This document shows, piece by piece, positions 40,877 through 49,031 of a stretch of DNA of 64,000 bases. The notes under the pieces were generated by a model. The model was not told the DNA's origin. It saw only the letters and a list, made by a program, of their open reading frames with translations, and ran no database searches. Source of the stretch: a bacterium (GTDB taxonomy: Bacteria; Oederibacteriota; CAKKQC01); contig CAKKQC010000028.1 of the NCBI GenBank assembly GCA_919901855.1, forward strand, positions 1 through 64,000. The letters run 5' to 3'. A program made the position numbers and the translations under genes. Positions within the stretch are counted from its first letter, which is position 1. The number at the start of each line of letters is the position of its first letter.

Positions 40877-42253
40877 ATGACACCGACAACGCCGCTTCCC
40901 GCCCGCCCGGATCTCGAGCATCTCAAGAACCAGTCCGAGGCCCTCGCCCGTTCATTCGCCGCCGGAGACCCGCAGGCCCGTGCGCGGGTTGCAGCCATCA
41001 CGCGGCTCCGCGACCTGGCGCATGGACCCCCGCGCCCGCTGACCGTCGCGCAGTCCCTGCTGGTCATTGCCCGCGAGTACGGCTTTCCGAGCTGGCCGTC
41101 ACTCAAGCGCCACGTCGAATCCCGGCACGGCCGGGTCACCGAGGAGGTTTCCATGAACACGCTCAAGATCAACCTGCATAAGCCTTCCGCGTCCGCCGGA
41201 ACGGCCCCGCTGGCCGGGCTCGATCTCGGGTCTGCCGGCATGCGCGCGGTCCTGCTGGACCGGGCGGGTGACGGGGTGATCGCCGCGGGGCTGGCGGCGG
41301 GGGAGGTCGGGGCGGAGGCGGCCGGGGCGCTGGCCCGACTGGTCCGGGACTGTGGATTCCCCCTCCACCGGGTGGCCGTCGGGCTGGCGGGCGACCGCGC
41401 CCATATCCGGGCGTCCGAGATGCCGAAGATGGGAAGCGACGAGTTCCGCGCGGGCCTCCCGCTGGAGATCGAGCAGTACCTGCCGATCGATCCCGAGGAG
41501 AGCGTCATGGACTTCGAGATCCATGGTGACTCGAAGACGAACTCCTCGAACATGGATGTCCTGCTGGCCGCGGGGCGAGCGGAGGCGGCCAAGGTCCTGC
41601 TGGAGCTGGCGGCCGGGGCCGGGCTGGAGCCGGGAATCGTCGACGTCGACGAGCTGGCGCTCGCGAACATGTTCGCGCTCAACTACGGCGACGACCCCGC
41701 GTACCGGGACGGGACGTGCCTGATCAACGTCGGTCACCGGATGACCTCCGTCGTGATCCTCTCGGATGGCCGGTTCAGCTGGTCGAGGCCGATCATGCTG
41801 GCCGGGGAGTCGTTCACCAAGGACATCCGGGCGGAGTTCGCGCTGGACATGTGGCAGGCCGAGGAGTTCAAGCGCGAGAAGGGCAAGGTCGTGGTGGAGA
41901 ACTCGCCGGGCCTCGCCCCCTCCCCGGAGGAGCTGGAGAACGGCGTCCTGCGGGCGGCGGAAGCCATGATGGGTTCGCTGAACAACCTCCTGGCCGAGGT
42001 CAAGCGCTGTCTCGACTTCCACGAGACAAAGCTCGACGCCCGCGGGGTGAAGCGGATCATGCTCTGCGGCGGCGGCTCCCGGCTCCGGAACCTGGACCGA
42101 TTCCTGGGCGGCTCACTGGAGCTTCCCGTGGAGTTCGCGAACCCGTTCAGGAAGATCCGGGTCGACGCCGGCGTCCCGGGGGCGGGGCTGGCGGCCGCGC
42201 ACGCGGCCATTTTCGGCGTCGCGGTCGGGCTGGCCCTGCGCCGGTTCGACTGA
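40877..42253 (+). CDS. PilM-like actin-fold ATPase with N-terminal LPxxPxxExLKNQ module
   Basis: 458 residues from the ATG at 40877 (Shine-Dalgarno GAAGGGGGG). Residues 1-92 (LPARPDLEHLKNQSEALARS, then VIAREYGFPSWPSLKRHVES) are the same helical module as in the C39-like protein at 3412-4719. From about residue 108, APLAGLDLGSAGMRAVLLDR, LAGDRAHIRASEMPKMGSDE, LPLEIEQYLPIDPEESVMDF and IMLCGGGSRLRNLDRFLGGS make a complete PilM. A strong GAGGAGG stands 6 nt before an in-frame ATG at 41153 (residue 93), so a free PilM of 366 residues could also be made. PilM links the pilus motor to PilN/PilO in the cytoplasm. Confidence 0.88.
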   Translation: MTPTTPLPARPDLEHLKNQSEALARSFAAGDPQARARVAAITRLRDLAHGPPRPLTVAQSLLVIAREYGFPSWPSLKRHVESRHGRVTEEVSMNTLKINLHKPSASAGTAPLAGLDLGSAGMRAVLLDRAGDGVIAAGLAAGEVGAEAAGALARLVRDCGFPLHRVAVGLAGDRAHIRASEMPKMGSDEFRAGLPLEIEQYLPIDPEESVMDFEIHGDSKTNSSNMDVLLAAGRAEAAKVLLELAAGAGLEPGIVDVDELALANMFALNYGDDPAYRDGTCLINVGHRMTSVVILSDGRFSWSRPIMLAGESFTKDIRAEFALDMWQAEEFKREKGKVVVENSPGLAPSPEELENGVLRAAEAMMGSLNNLLAEVKRCLDFHETKLDARGVKRIMLCGGGSRLRNLDRFLGGSLELPVEFANPFRKIRVDAGVPGAGLAAAHAAIFGVAVGLALRRFD

Positions 42254-43286
42254 CCGGACGGAGCGCGTCCCGGGCCGCGAACAGGAAGAGCGCGAGCCCG
42301 GCCGTTCCGAAGACCCAGTAGAAGGCGACGATCCATGCGACATGGTTGCCGGGCACGAAGTTCAGCCCGGCGGAAGTGAGCGTGAGCGCGAGGGAGACCG
42401 CGAGGAAGGCTCGCCAGGAGAACGGTTCGGGATCGCAGCCCCGGGTGGGTGTCATCCGGGCCGATCGCCGGAGGCTGAGGAAGAGAAGCGCGAACAGGAT
42501 TGCGTAGATGCCCCAGACGATCGCCTGGGGGCCCCAACCCGGGAGCGCCTCCCGCCGCATGCCGATGCCGAAGACGATATAGATGGCGAGCAGGAGTCCG
42601 AGCATGATGCGGAAGGCTGTCGGGCCCGGGAGCAGGTCTCGCATGGGCCACGTCCGGCCCCGGGTCAGCCGGAACCACGCGTGGAAGAGGAGCGCAAGCA
42701 CGCCGAACGACGAGACCCCGGACAGGACCGATTGCAGGGGCGACGGGGAGTTGAACGACTGGAAGGCGCCGCAAGCCACCGCGAGCGCGACGAGCCCGGC
42801 GAATCCCGCCGGCCCGCGGCGGAAGACGCGCTGGACTTGCAGCGGCAGGAAGTCCCAGCTCTCCCGCGATCGTGTGAATACGCGTTCACCGATGACTACG
42901 GGGATGATGAAAGCCAGGATGGGATGCCAGAAGAACGAGATAACGGCGGTCTCCACGGTCGCGATCCCGCCGAGCGACAGCATGGACGGCCCCCAGGTGG
43001 GCGACCACACGACCTTGGTGAGGTAGGCCTCGTACATGCCGAAGACGAACCCGGCCAGCAGGAGGGTGGGGAACCGTGCGCGGCCCCACCGGTAGATGAC
43101 CGTGGCGAGTACGAGGATATGAAGGCCGTACAGGGGCAGACAGACGAGGACCCACCACGGGTGCAGGAGCGGGTACAGCCCGGCGCCGGAGACGCCCTCG
43201 GCGAGGTAGCTCGAGAGGGAGGCGAGAATCAGCCAGAAGAGGAGTTTCACCCGAAGGGGTGGCGCGGTCCGCGAGAGTCCGGGCAT
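42147..43286 (-). CDS. Multi-pass membrane protein of unknown function
   Basis: 379 residues from the ATG at 43286 (ATGs at 43295 and 43298 lie inside a TATGAT box). About ten hydrophobic segments are seen (LLFWLILASLSSYLAEGVSG, LVCLPLYGLHILVLATVIYR, AFRIMLGLLLAIYIVFGIGM, AWIVAFYWVFGTAGLALFLF). No family motif is recognised. The last 36 residues are basic, proline-rich and overlap the convergent PilM-domain gene by 107 bp. Confidence 0.75.
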   Translation of the reverse strand: MPGLSRTAPPLRVKLLFWLILASLSSYLAEGVSGAGLYPLLHPWWVLVCLPLYGLHILVLATVIYRWGRARFPTLLLAGFVFGMYEAYLTKVVWSPTWGPSMLSLGGIATVETAVISFFWHPILAFIIPVVIGERVFTRSRESWDFLPLQVQRVFRRGPAGFAGLVALAVACGAFQSFNSPSPLQSVLSGVSSFGVLALLFHAWFRLTRGRTWPMRDLLPGPTAFRIMLGLLLAIYIVFGIGMRREALPGWGPQAIVWGIYAILFALLFLSLRRSARMTPTRGCDPEPFSWRAFLAVSLALTLTSAGLNFVPGNHVAWIVAFYWVFGTAGLALFLFAARDALRPVSRTGAGPARPRRRKWPRARPPAPPPGRRRRPGSS

Positions 43287-43293
43287 CGCTGCC

Positions 43294-43299
43294 ATCATA
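43294..43299 (-). promoter_or_regulatory. -10 element TATGAT
   Basis: On the minus strand TATGAT ends 7 nt before the ATG at 43286. Confidence 0.4.
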
Positions 43300-43330
43300 A
43301 CGCCGCGGCTGTGGAGCCCCGGCGGTTTGG

Positions 43331-43336
43331 TAGGGT
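43331..43336 (+). promoter_or_regulatory. -10 element TAGGGT
   Basis: TAGGGT ends 7 nt before the ATG at 43344 of the UroD-like gene. Confidence 0.35.
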
Positions 43337-43343
43337 GGGGGAC

Positions 43344-44297
43344 ATGGAAACAGGGGAGGATCGCCGCCGAATCCCGATCTCGGCGTGGATCGAGCCGGCG
43401 GCGTGGATCAGGCACCGCGAGGCGATGTCCCGGATCGTGGCCCGGCACCCGCTCCTGTTCGGGGAGGGGGCGGGCGCCACCCGGGATTACGATGCGGTCT
43501 CCGGCACCTATGCGGCGGGGGCGCACACGGACGCGTGGGGATGCGTCTGGACGAACGTGCACCCGGGCATGGAGGCCGTCGTGACCGGCCACCCCGTGCC
43601 GACCCGCGAGTACGTGCACGCCCTCGAATTCCCGCGCGAGGACATCGGGTTCCCGCACGGGTTCATGTACCTGCGGCTCCTGGACCTGCGGGGATTCGAG
43701 GAGGCCATGTGTGACTTCGCCGAGGAGCCCCCCGAGCTCCAGCTCCTGATCGACAAGGTGCTCGAGTACAACCTGCGGCAGGCGCAGCTCCGGCTGGCCG
43801 GGCTGACGGAGCGGAGCTCGCTTGTCGTCTTCGGCGACGACCTCGGGATGCAGAAGGGGCTCGCGATCGGGGCGGCGAAGTGGCGGCGATATCTCAAGCC
43901 CTGCTTCACCCGGATCTACGCGCCGTTCAAGGCCGCAGGCCATCGCATCTACATGCACACGGACGGCTGGATCCTGGACATTATCCCGGACCTCGCGGAC
44001 TGCGGTGTGGACGTGCTGAATCCACAGGTGCGGGCGAACGGGCTCGCGAACCTGGCTGCCGTCTTCCGCGCCGGAATGTCCATGGACCTCGACCTCGACC
44101 GGCAGTTGTTTCCTCTCGCCACGCCTGATGCAATACGGAGGCACGTGATGGAAGCGGTGGAGACGCTGGGGCAGGGACCGGGCCGGCTCTCGCTCAAGGG
44201 CGAGATCGGACCCGACGTGCCTCTCGAGAACGCGGAAGCCCTGTTCGCGGCCATGGAAGAGGTCTCCGGCTACCGGGGAAACGCTTCCGTGGGATAA
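43344..44297 (+). CDS. Uroporphyrinogen decarboxylase-like protein
   Basis: 317 residues. The N-terminal half is divergent; the C-terminal barrel carries FGDDLGMQKGLAIGAAKWRR, then YLKPCFTRIYAPFKAAGHRI, YMHTDGWILDIIPDLADCGV and DVLNPQVRANGLANLAAVFR, which match the non-heme UroD-family group. It is shorter than typical members (about 340-350). It is distant from the copy at 17973. Its stop is 9 bp before the HIT gene, but a GATAAT box overlapping its end suggests the HIT gene has its own promoter. Confidence 0.8.
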   Translation: METGEDRRRIPISAWIEPAAWIRHREAMSRIVARHPLLFGEGAGATRDYDAVSGTYAAGAHTDAWGCVWTNVHPGMEAVVTGHPVPTREYVHALEFPREDIGFPHGFMYLRLLDLRGFEEAMCDFAEEPPELQLLIDKVLEYNLRQAQLRLAGLTERSSLVVFGDDLGMQKGLAIGAAKWRRYLKPCFTRIYAPFKAAGHRIYMHTDGWILDIIPDLADCGVDVLNPQVRANGLANLAAVFRAGMSMDLDLDRQLFPLATPDAIRRHVMEAVETLGQGPGRLSLKGEIGPDVPLENAEALFAAMEEVSGYRGNASVG

Positions 44298-44298
44298 T
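44293..44298 (+). promoter_or_regulatory. -10 element GATAAT
   Basis: GATAAT overlaps the stop of the UroD-like gene and ends 8 nt before the ATG at 44307 of the HIT gene. Confidence 0.5.
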
Positions 44299-44306
44299 CG
44301 GGCTGG

Positions 44307-44726
44307 ATGAAGAAGGGGTGTGCGATCTGTGAGCGGCTGGCCCTGTGGCGACAGGGCAGTAATACCGACGTGGTCAGGGAGTTCAACCAGTCCGTCCTCG
44401 TGATCGGGATGAACCAGCACTTCCGGGGGTACGCGCTCCTGCTCCTCAAGCGGCACGTGCGGGAGCCGCACCAACTCCCGCCGAAAGCCCGGCGCGAGCT
44501 GTTCGAGGAACTCATGCGGTCCGCGGACGCCGTCTGGCGGTGCTTCAAGCCCTGGAAACTCAACTACGCCTGCTACGGCAACGCCGTCCCGCACATGCAC
44601 TGGCACATCATCCCAAGGAAGGTGAAGGGTCCGCCGCCGTGGCTGGTCCGCGAGTTCCGGGAGGCGAAGCCGGCGTCTGAAGCGCACCGTACCCGTCTCG
44701 CCCGGCGCCTCCGGCGGTTCATGTGA
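44307..44726 (+). CDS. HIT family hydrolase
   Basis: 139 residues. The histidine triad is HMHWHIIP. An N-terminal CAICERL pair and the strand LLLLKRHVREPHQLPPKARR follow the same plan as the HIT protein at 24442, of which it is a paralogue. The stop overlaps the next gene's GTG (GTGA), coupling it to an HD-domain hydrolase. Likely a nucleotide-conjugate hydrolase or transferase. Confidence 0.92.
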   Translation: MKKGCAICERLALWRQGSNTDVVREFNQSVLVIGMNQHFRGYALLLLKRHVREPHQLPPKARRELFEELMRSADAVWRCFKPWKLNYACYGNAVPHMHWHIIPRKVKGPPPWLVREFREAKPASEAHRTRLARRLRRFM

Positions 44727-45319
44727 CGGGGCGCGGTCGCCTGCTCGGCCGGCAGCTCCGGTTCGTGAAGGAGATCGACCGGCTGAAGAGGGTCCTCCGC
44801 CAGACCTGGATCATGGACGGCTCGCGGCGCGAGAACTCCGCCGAGCATTCGTGGCATCTGGCCGTGATGGTCCTGCTCCTGCACGGGCATGCGCGGCAGC
44901 GGGTGAACGTCCTGAAATGCCTCAAGATGGCCTTGATTCACGACATTCCCGAGATTCACGCCGGAGATGTCTTCATATACAGCAGGCGGGATCGGGGAGC
45001 GTACCAGAGGCAGGAGCTGGTGGCCGCGAAGCGGCTCTTCGGCCGGCTGCCGCGCCGGCAGGCCGCCGAATACCTCGCCCTCTGGCGGGAGGTCGAGACC
45101 GGGGATAGCCCCGAGGCCCGGTTCGTGAAGGCCATGGACCGGCTCGAGCCGATCATGTGCAACTACGCGACGAAGGGCCGGGCGTGGCGTAAGCACGGGA
45201 TCCGGGCCTCGCAGGTGCGCGCCGTGAACATGCCCCGGATGAAGGCCGTTCCTGAGATCGGCCGGTACGTGGACGCCCTGATCACGAGCGCCGTCCGGAA
45301 ACGCTACCTTCCCGGGTAA
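44723..45319 (+). CDS. HD-domain hydrolase (YfbR/HDDC2-like)
   Basis: 198 residues from a GTG. The metal residues are in ENSAEHSWHLAVMVLLLHGH, LIHDIPEIHAGDVF (HD) and FVKAMDRLEPIM (D). The order R-x-E-N-S-A-E-H-S-W-H is typical of YfbR-like 5'-deoxyribonucleotidases. Coupling to a HIT nucleotide hydrolase supports a role in nucleotide clean-up, as an inference. Confidence 0.92.
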   Translation: MTGRGRLLGRQLRFVKEIDRLKRVLRQTWIMDGSRRENSAEHSWHLAVMVLLLHGHARQRVNVLKCLKMALIHDIPEIHAGDVFIYSRRDRGAYQRQELVAAKRLFGRLPRRQAAEYLALWREVETGDSPEARFVKAMDRLEPIMCNYATKGRAWRKHGIRASQVRAVNMPRMKAVPEIGRYVDALITSAVRKRYLPG

Positions 45320-45365
45320 CGGCCGCAAGCGCACCCTTCGCCGGACGTTGCTGCCGAAGCGGCAG

Positions 45366-45371
45366 TAAGAT
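45366..45371 (+). promoter_or_regulatory. -10 element TAAGAT
   Basis: TAAGAT ends 7 nt before the ATG at 45379 and overlaps the alternative ATG at 45370, so it favours the downstream start. Confidence 0.4.
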
Positions 45372-45378
45372 GAATGAC

Positions 45379-46230
45379 ATGAGGCTCTGCGTGACCAGCG
45401 TGATGCTGCCCCGGTGGACGCTCGACGAGACCTTCGACCGGCTGCGGGAGGCGGGGTTCGACGGCCTCGAGCTCCGGGTGCGGCCCGATGCGGGGAAGCC
45501 CGGCGAGGCCCCGTCGTTCTGGGGACGGCACGTGGCCGACGTCAGCCCCGCCAACGTGCTGGAGAAGGCCCCGGCGATCCGGGCCGCCGCGGCGCGGACC
45601 GGGATCACGGTCGTCGCGCTCGCGCCGTGGGTGACGGCCGCGGACGCCGAGGCTACCGACATCCTGTTCCGGGGGGCGGTGGCGATCGACCCGAAGAACC
45701 CTCCGATGATCCGGGTGGGCGTGGCCGGGTACGACCGGGCGAAGCCGTACCTGCCGCAGTTCGATGCCGCCCGGGACGCGTTCGCGGGGGCGGTGAAGCG
45801 GGCGAAGCCGTTCGGCGTCAAGTGCATCTACGAAATTCACGCCGGCACTCTGGCCATGTCCGCGACCCGGGCCAGCGCGTTGCTGGCGGGGCTCGACCCG
45901 CGGCACGCGGGTGCGATCTACGACATCCCGAACATGTCCCGGGTCGGGCTCGAGGACACGCGGCAGGGGATGGAGGCGCTGGGTCCGTACCTGGCTCATT
46001 GCCACATCGGCGGCTCCCGGCCGGTAGTGAAGCCGGGCGAGCGCGATGAGTGGAGCTGGGAGTTCTGCGACCTGCGCCGCGGGATCGCGAACATCCCCGC
46101 AATCCTGGACGACTTCCGGCACGTCGGGTACGGCGGCTGGCTCTCGCTCGAGGACTTCTCGCCGGGCGACGACGGGGTCAAGATCCGGGAGCAGGGCGCG
46201 TGGTTGAAATCGCTGGGCGTGGGTTCGTAA
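45379..46230 (+). CDS. Xylose-isomerase-like TIM-barrel protein (sugar phosphate isomerase/epimerase)
   Basis: 283 residues from the ATG at 45379. RLCVTSVMLPRWTLDETFDR and EAGFDGLELRVRPDAG are the usual first strands; KCIYEIHAGTLAMSATRASA supplies the metal-binding E and H, GAIYDIPNMSRVGLEDTRQG the Asp-type strand, and LAHCHIGGSRPV with WLSLEDFSPGDDG the last ligands. Members isomerise or epimerise sugars or act as hydrolases on related compounds. The substrate is not predictable. Confidence 0.88.
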   Translation: MRLCVTSVMLPRWTLDETFDRLREAGFDGLELRVRPDAGKPGEAPSFWGRHVADVSPANVLEKAPAIRAAAARTGITVVALAPWVTAADAEATDILFRGAVAIDPKNPPMIRVGVAGYDRAKPYLPQFDAARDAFAGAVKRAKPFGVKCIYEIHAGTLAMSATRASALLAGLDPRHAGAIYDIPNMSRVGLEDTRQGMEALGPYLAHCHIGGSRPVVKPGERDEWSWEFCDLRRGIANIPAILDDFRHVGYGGWLSLEDFSPGDDGVKIREQGAWLKSLGVGS

Positions 46231-46253
46231 CGGTTGCGAACAGGAGGTCCAAG

Positions 46254-47969
46254 GTGAAGCGGATGAAGTTCGTCGTGCGGTCGCTGTCCCTCGTCCTCGT
46301 TTCCGTCCTCGCCATCGGCGCTCGGTTCGATCCGACGAAGCCCGCGGGGATGGCCGGCGGCCAGGCGGACTTATCTTTCGCCGTGATCAGCGACGTCCAG
46401 GAGCCGCCCATGTTCTCCGCCAACGTCGGGTGGCTTGGCACGATCACCTCAGAGTTCTTCGTCATCGTCGGCGATCACATACCCGGGTACACGGACCAGT
46501 CCAAGCTGATCGCGTTCTGGAACGGATTCGAGCAGACGGCGAACAGGCTCAAGAGCCCGTACGTGATGGTGCCGGGCAACCACGACTGTTACGACGCCAT
46601 GAGCGAGGGAGTCTGGCGGGATCGATACGGTCCGTTGTGGTTCTCATGGAATCACCGGGGCTGTCACTTCGTCGCCCTGGACTCCGTCGAGATCGGGTCG
46701 GAGGGGTTCATCCGCGGCGCGCAGTTGGAGTGGCTGAAGAAGGACCTCGCGGGGGCCAAGGAGGCGCGGGCCACCTTCGTCTTCGTGCACTGGCCGCTGT
46801 GGAAGCCCGGATACAAGGACCAGGCCTGGTTCGCCGACGTCCACCCCCTGCTCGCGGCCGCCGGCGTGGAGTACGTCTTCGCCGGGCACGAGCACCACTA
46901 CGAGGTGGACGACACGAAAGACGGCGTCCGGTACATCGTGCTCGGCCCCACCGCGGGGAACACGGGTGAGGACTTCGGCAGCTTCACGAATGCGCTCCTG
47001 GTCGAGGTGAAGGGAACCGCCGCCACCTATCGGCTCCTCACGCCCGACGGCGAGCGGCGCGCGGACTTCTACACCCGCGCGGTCGAGCTCGAGGCCGGGA
47101 GGCCCATCACGATCGAGCCGGTCACGAAGATCGGCAAGAACCGGCCGGTGGAGCTGGCCATGACCGTGGGGAATCCGTGGAAGGACCGGCCGGTCCAGGT
47201 TATCGCCTCGGTCAATCCGGGGGGGGGATCCTGGAAAGCGGGGCGGGTGGAGCGGACGCTCGTGGCGGGGGCGCGGGAGCGGATCGTGCTCAAGACGCGG
47301 ACCGGCGCGACCGTGATGCCGCTCCCGACGGTCTCGGTCGAAATCCGGTGCGAGGGCGAGCGGGTCGTGCTCAAGGAGGTCCTGCCGGTCATCACGGCGA
47401 GGATTCCGGGCCTGAAGGAGCGCGTCGTTGACGACTTCCAGGACGGCGACGACTACAACCTGGCCGCGAAGTCGGGGATAGCCCTGCGCGGCGGGCGCTG
47501 GGTGCGGTCGGTGGACAGGTACGGGGAGTCGAAGATGGAGCTCGCGTTCGCGGACGGCGCCCTGCACGTGACCGGGGTCCACGGCAAGAGCCTTCCCCCC
47601 AACTACACCTACACGAACTTCACCTCCTGGCTGGCGGGGGAGGAGCCCGTGAACCTCACGGGATCCACGGGGATCTCGTTCCGCGCCCGGGCGGACCGTC
47701 CCGGTCGCTGGGAGACCGGGCTCGAGTTGACGGTGGGCGGTAAGAAGCTCTCGCGCACGGGCCGGGGGCACCGGGTGGGTTTCGAGCCGGGCAGGGAATG
47801 GAAGGAATACCGGTTCTTCTGGCACGAGTTCGCCCAGCCCGACTGGGTGACGGCGGCGGAACGCATCAGCCCGATGACCGTGGACGCGGTCGAGGGAATC
47901 TCGTGGAACATGGGGGTCGACGGCCCGTTCGACCTCTGGCTGGACGACGTCAAGCTGATCTACGAGTAG
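46254..47969 (+). CDS. Exported calcineurin-like phosphoesterase with jelly-roll C-terminus
   Basis: 571 residues from a GTG preceded by AGGAGG, with an N-terminal signal (FVVRSLSLVLVSVLAIGARF). The metallophosphoesterase motifs are FAVISDVQ (Gln in place of the usual His after D-x), FVIVGDHIPG, VMVPGNHDCYD, FVHWPLW and FAGHEHHYE. A beta-rich middle precedes the module VVDDFQDGDDYNLAAKSGIA to WLDDVKLIYE, similar to the end of the deacetylase-like protein at 32735. Probably acts in the periplasm on phosphoesters or nucleotides. Confidence 0.87.
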   Translation: MKRMKFVVRSLSLVLVSVLAIGARFDPTKPAGMAGGQADLSFAVISDVQEPPMFSANVGWLGTITSEFFVIVGDHIPGYTDQSKLIAFWNGFEQTANRLKSPYVMVPGNHDCYDAMSEGVWRDRYGPLWFSWNHRGCHFVALDSVEIGSEGFIRGAQLEWLKKDLAGAKEARATFVFVHWPLWKPGYKDQAWFADVHPLLAAAGVEYVFAGHEHHYEVDDTKDGVRYIVLGPTAGNTGEDFGSFTNALLVEVKGTAATYRLLTPDGERRADFYTRAVELEAGRPITIEPVTKIGKNRPVELAMTVGNPWKDRPVQVIASVNPGGGSWKAGRVERTLVAGARERIVLKTRTGATVMPLPTVSVEIRCEGERVVLKEVLPVITARIPGLKERVVDDFQDGDDYNLAAKSGIALRGGRWVRSVDRYGESKMELAFADGALHVTGVHGKSLPPNYTYTNFTSWLAGEEPVNLTGSTGISFRARADRPGRWETGLELTVGGKKLSRTGRGHRVGFEPGREWKEYRFFWHEFAQPDWVTAAERISPMTVDAVEGISWNMGVDGPFDLWLDDVKLIYE

Positions 47970-48116
47970 CGGACCGCGCGAAGGTTGAGACCTGCGCACC
48001 CACCCGGCAGGATCCCGCGGAGTTCCAGGCGCTCATCCGGCCGTGCCCGGCGGATTGGCTCACGCTCCACCCGGTGTCGAAGAAGGTGAACGACCCCCAC
48101 CACGACGGCCCGGATC

Positions 48117-48818
48117 TCATTGCGCAGGAGGCCGGGCCGCCTTGAGCCGGCGGCCCACTTCGTCCCAGTTAACGAGATGCCACCATGCGGCCACGTAGTC
48201 GGCACGGCGGTTCTGGTACTTGAGGTAGTAGGCGTGCTCCCAGACGTCCACGACCAGGAGGGGCGTCTTCCCGTCCGAGATCGGCGAATCCTGGTTGGGC
48301 GTCGTCACGATCTCGAGCGTGCCGTGGTCGTCCACGAGCCAAGCCCACCCGCTGCCGAACCGGCCGAGCGCGGCGGCGGTAAACAGCTCCTTGAACTTCC
48401 CAAAGCTGCCGAAGGCGACATCGATGGCGCCGGCCATCTCCCCCGTCGGCGCGCCTCCCATGCCCGGGCCCATGCAACGCCAGTAAATGGCATGGTTGGC
48501 GACCCCGCCGGCGTTGTTCCGGACCCCCGTGCGGGTTCCCTCCGGCAGCCGGTCGAGGTGCCTGAGCAGTTCCTCGACGGGCATGGCCGAGTACGCGGTT
48601 GCCCCCTCCAGCGCCCTGTTCAGGTTGGCAACGTAAGCCCGGTGGTGCTTGTCGTGGTGGATCTCCACCGTCAGTCTATCGATGTATGGCTCGAGCGCGT
48701 TGTACGCGTACGGCAGCTTGACGAGCATATGTGGGCCAGGCTCGGCGGCTTGGGAACCGGTGGCGAGAAGGCAGGTGACGGCCAGGGCGAGCATGGCGAT
48801 CGGTCTCTTGGTGTCCAT
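48117..48818 (-). CDS. sodB: Superoxide dismutase (Fe/Mn), exported
   Basis: 233 residues from the ATG at 48818 with a signal peptide ([20 protein letters not shown]). The Fe/Mn SOD fold is complete: [50 protein letters not shown] and [20 protein letters not shown], giving the three His and one Asp metal ligands. Metal choice cannot be told reliably from these motifs, so the symbol is tentative. Periplasmic location suggests defence against external superoxide. Confidence 0.95.
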   Translation of the reverse strand: MDTKRPIAMLALAVTCLLATGSQAAEPGPHMLVKLPYAYNALEPYIDRLTVEIHHDKHHRAYVANLNRALEGATAYSAMPVEELLRHLDRLPEGTRTGVRNNAGGVANHAIYWRCMGPGMGGAPTGEMAGAIDVAFGSFGKFKELFTAAALGRFGSGWAWLVDDHGTLEIVTTPNQDSPISDGKTPLLVVDVWEHAYYLKYQNRRADYVAAWWHLVNWDEVGRRLKAARPPAQ

Positions 48819-48824
48819 TCTTGC

Positions 48825-48830
48825 AGCATA
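48825..48830 (-). promoter_or_regulatory. -10 element TATGCT
   Basis: On the minus strand TATGCT ends 6 nt before the ATG at 48818 of the superoxide dismutase gene. Confidence 0.4.
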
Positions 48831-48913
48831 GGGGGCGGTGCGGGGCCGGGGCCATGGCGAGAGCGTAAACCGTGTGTGACGGGAGTATGACACGGAGGCC
48901 ACCGCTCGTCACG

Positions 48914-48940
48914 TTGACGGCCCGGCGGACGAGCTGATAT
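48914..48940 (+). promoter_or_regulatory. Possible promoter of the ABC-F gene
   Basis: TTGACG (48914-48919) and TGATAT (48935-48940) are 15 bp apart. The resulting leader of about 85 nt contains ATGTGA, a start codon followed at once by a stop (48951-48956), and ends with a GGAGG before the ATG at 49032. Confidence 0.35.
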
Positions 48941-49031
48941 CGTCCAATCAATGTGATCCTCTGAGTCTCCTTCCGGAAACCAGCGCGTCGTCGCCACACC
49001 AGGAGACCTGTCCGCCAACGGAGGATTCACC

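Noticed and set aside
47970-48116. Possible small gene between phosphoesterase and SOD
   Set aside because: No frame has a plausible start signal, family pattern or codon bias; treated as intergenic.
48134-48156. GGGCCGCC/GGCGGCCC hairpin as a terminator
   Set aside because: It lies within the superoxide dismutase coding sequence and has no T tract.
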